DNA from: JAFDVL01 sp043736395
GTDB lineage: Bacteria; Acidobacteriota; Blastocatellia; RBC074
NCBI GenBank assembly: GCA_043736395.1
Contig: JAYTCQ010000426.1
Span: 1-8,388 of the forward strand
Direction of reading: 5' to 3'
DNA length: 8,388 nucleotides
The notes beneath the pieces are model-generated. The model was not told the DNA's origin. It saw only the letters and a list, made by a program, of their open reading frames with translations, and ran no database searches. This document shows, one piece after another, positions 6,286 through 8,388 of the stretch. Within the stretch, counting starts at the first letter, position 1, and every line of letters begins with the position of its first letter. Made by a program: the position numbers and the translations under genes.

Positions 6286-8388
6286 CTACTTCTTCACAAC
6301 CTTCCCTTCCGCATCCAAAATCACAACTTCACCGAGATTTAATTCACGAATGCCTGCTTCGATTTTTGAGAGATCGCCGACGAGCAATAACGTTGCGCCA
6401 GTTGGCTTCGCGTATTTTTGCGCCACGGTATTGACAGAGGCAAGCGAAGCTTTCGTCAATGCGTCCGGTTCGCCTTGCAACCTGGTCAACGGCAATTCGT
6501 CTACCCATAAACTCAGCACCTTGCTGACTATACCGAAGAGCGATTCAAAGGATTGCGCATAGCCGCGCACGCGATTGGCTTTGGCGTTTTCCAATTCTTT
6601 TTCGGTGATCGGTTTTTCTCCTGAAATTCCCTTTAATTCCTTGACGAATTCGACTATGGATTCTTTGGTCTTGTTGGTTTGTACGCCGCCACTGGCACGC
6701 CACGCGCCCGCTTTGGTGTACAAATCAGGATTGGAAAACACGCCGTATGAATAGCCTTTCTCTTCACGCAAATTCATATTCAGGCGCGTGCCGAAACCTC
6801 CGCCCCAGACAGCATCAGCCAATTTTAGCGCGTAGTATTCTTCTGACTTGCTGCCAGGCGCGGGCAGAATTTGCGTGACGACAGTTTGCGCGGCGTCCTG
6901 CCGATCAATCAAATACACTTTGCCGGGGCCAACCGGAGCGGGTGCAGGGATCGCCTTGCTCGGCGCGGCTCCGCCTGACCAACTGCCGAAATTTTGTTTG
7001 GCTAAGGCGACTGCTTCATCAAGCGAAATTTGTCCGGCGAAGACAAGTGCTGAACTGCCGGGCTTCCAAAATTGATTATGGTATTGCGCAAAATCTTCGC
7101 GCGTGAGTTTTTCAATCGAAGCCTTGCGACCACGCAAAGGCCGTCCATACGGGTGATCGAACCCAAACGCCAAGCCTTGCCCGACAACACCAGCAATGGA
7201 ATTTCCGTCCTGGGATTCCTGCGCTAACGCGTCAATGCGCTTTTTCTTTTCGCGGTCAATCTCCTCGGCAGGAAATGAAGGATTGCGCACGACATCAGCA
7301 AACACGGTCATCGCTGGCATGAGATTTTGCTTAAGGACTTCAAGCGCCAGAAATGAATTTTCCTGACTGCCGCTGCCGGAAATGCCCGTCCCTAAATCAC
7401 CGAGAACGTCTTCGATTTCGAGCGCCTGTTTGGTTTTGGTGCCGCGCCGCATCATCGCCGGAGCTAAATTCGCCAAGCCTTCTTTGCCTGTCGGGTCATT
7501 CACGCTGCCCGTGCGCGCAGCCAACACGACAGCAACTTTTGGCAAATCGTTGCGTTCGACGACGAGCACTTCTAAACCGTTCTCAAGTTTTTGCGATTTC
7601 ACAACAGGCACTGTGTACGGACGATCTGCGCCAAGCGCCGGAATCTTCGAACGGTCAAGCGCAACGGTGGATTCGCGCCCTGATTTTTCGGTTCGGAACC
7701 GCACGAGCAAACGATTGCGGGTGTCGAGCCATTTGGCGGCTACGGCACGGGCGCTTTCTTTGGTGACGCTTCGATGCCGCGCGACATCCGCTTCAAATTT
7801 ATCCGGCGTGCCGAGATAGGTGTTGTACTGATTTAAGCGATCTGCCTTGCCGCCGAAACCGCCGATGCGTTCCAAACCCGACACATAACCAAATTCCCAT
7901 TTCACTTTGGCACGATTCAGCTCAGCATCGGTTGGGCCGTCTTTGGCTAATTTCGCAATTTCATCGGTGATGATTTGTTCGATTTGTTCTAGTGCGATAC
8001 CCGGACGCGCAGTCGGTTGCACCACAAAAACGCCCGTGTTTTCGAGCGTAATCGGAAACGAAGCAACGTTGCTGCAAAGTTGTTTGTCATACACCAGAGC
8101 CTTCGTTAATCGCGCTGACAATCCATCGGTAAGAATCGAATTCAGCAAATCAATTTCGGCTTCGCCTTCGGCAAAAAAAGCAGGCGACACCCAAGCCATG
8201 TACGTGCGATCTTGCGGCGCGCGTTCGCTGACTTCGATAATTTTTTCGCCGCTCAGTTTAACGATTTCTTTTGAGGGACGATCCAGCGCAGCCCCGGCTG
8301 GCAACGTGCCAAAATATTTTTCGATTAAACGTTTGGCTTCGGCTACATCGAAATCTCCGACAATCGCCAGCGTCATGTTGTTCGGCGT
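6286..8388 (-). CDS. M16-family (pitrilysin/PqqL-like) two-half peptidase, 5' end outside the window
   Basis: This is a large M16 metallopeptidase-type protein, probably exported, but its N-terminus is not visible. The 700 visible residues run off the right edge: the codons before the first in-window ATG (8376) read T-P-N-N and lead into MTLAIVGDFD, the usual 'P.N..L.IVGD' stretch that follows the catalytic domain in M16 proteins, so 8376 is not the start. Counting from that Met, residues 1-230 finish the first half. A second M16 half begins near 255 (VKSQKLENGLEVLVVE). At its active-site position, residues 300-308 read GLANLAPAM where active members have G-x-x-H-x-x-E-H, so H, E and H are replaced by N, P and A and this half cannot bind zinc. 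The last domain keeps the R/Y-type motif LREEKGYSYGV (536-546) that in the family helps hold substrate. Known two-half proteins are about 900-950 residues, so roughly 230 are missing, including the expected HxxEH. It stops at TAG (6286-6288), just before a terminator. Substrate is unknown. Confidence 0.9.
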   Translation of the reverse strand, partial: TPNNMTLAIVGDFDVAEAKRLIEKYFGTLPAGAALDRPSKEIVKLSGEKIIEVSERAPQDRTYMAWVSPAFFAEGEAEIDLLNSILTDGLSARLTKALVYDKQLCSNVASFPITLENTGVFVVQPTARPGIALEQIEQIITDEIAKLAKDGPTDAELNRAKVKWEFGYVSGLERIGGFGGKADRLNQYNTYLGTPDKFEADVARHRSVTKESARAVAAKWLDTRNRLLVRFRTEKSGRESTVALDRSKIPALGADRPYTVPVVKSQKLENGLEVLVVERNDLPKVAVVLAARTGSVNDPTGKEGLANLAPAMMRRGTKTKQALEIEDVLGDLGTGISGSGSQENSFLALEVLKQNLMPAMTVFADVVRNPSFPAEEIDREKKKRIDALAQESQDGNSIAGVVGQGLAFGFDHPYGRPLRGRKASIEKLTREDFAQYHNQFWKPGSSALVFAGQISLDEAVALAKQNFGSWSGGAAPSKAIPAPAPVGPGKVYLIDRQDAAQTVVTQILPAPGSKSEEYYALKLADAVWGGGFGTRLNMNLREEKGYSYGVFSNPDLYTKAGAWRASGGVQTNKTKESIVEFVKELKGISGEKPITEKELENAKANRVRGYAQSFESLFGIVSKVLSLWVDELPLTRLQGEPDALTKASLASVNTVAQKYAKPTGATLLLVGDLSKIEAGIRELNLGEVVILDAEGKVVKK

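Noticed and set aside
7353..7819. Plus-strand overlapping frames of 137 and 145 codons
   Set aside because: They are antisense to the well-conserved M16 gene in its G+C-rich part, where long shadow frames are common; the compositions look random.

Overview
The window carries three genes, all read leftwards on the minus strand. The genes are long and closely spaced, with short intergenic gaps and Sec signal peptides, as expected of a bacterial chromosome. The style of the M16 peptidase and of the large secreted repeat proteins suggests a Gram-negative, perhaps an Acidobacteriota of the Blastocatellia type. That placement is an impression from protein style, not something the sequence proves.

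Right part (8388-6286): the 3' three quarters of a large two-half M16 zinc-peptidase-family gene. Its start and its catalytic half lie outside the window. It ends at TAG and is followed by a strong long-stem hairpin with T-rich tails (6205-6264), which should separate its transcription from what follows.

Middle part (6131-2613): an intact gene for a secreted protein of 1172 residues (copy A). It has a signal peptide, a helical N-terminal region with HEAT-like repeats, and a beta-rich C-terminal part that looks like a propeller. I do not recognise a named family.

Left part (2477-1): a paralogue of the middle gene (copy B), with the same domain order, the same block motifs and a near-identical ribosome-binding leader. 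It is cut by an in-frame TAA at 618-620, exactly where copy A has a glutamine. The same frame then stays open for 205 codons to the window edge and still encodes sequence closely related to copy A. Copy B is therefore a tandem duplicate that is either a young nonsense pseudogene, a protein truncated to its HEAT-like half, or a gene whose stop is read through or is a base-call error. The last third of the gene lies beyond the left edge.

No terminator is visible between A and B, so they may be co-transcribed. I found no tRNA, rRNA, CRISPR array, insertion sequence or phage gene. No stretch longer than about 155 bases lacks coding sequence once the post-stop part of copy B is counted.
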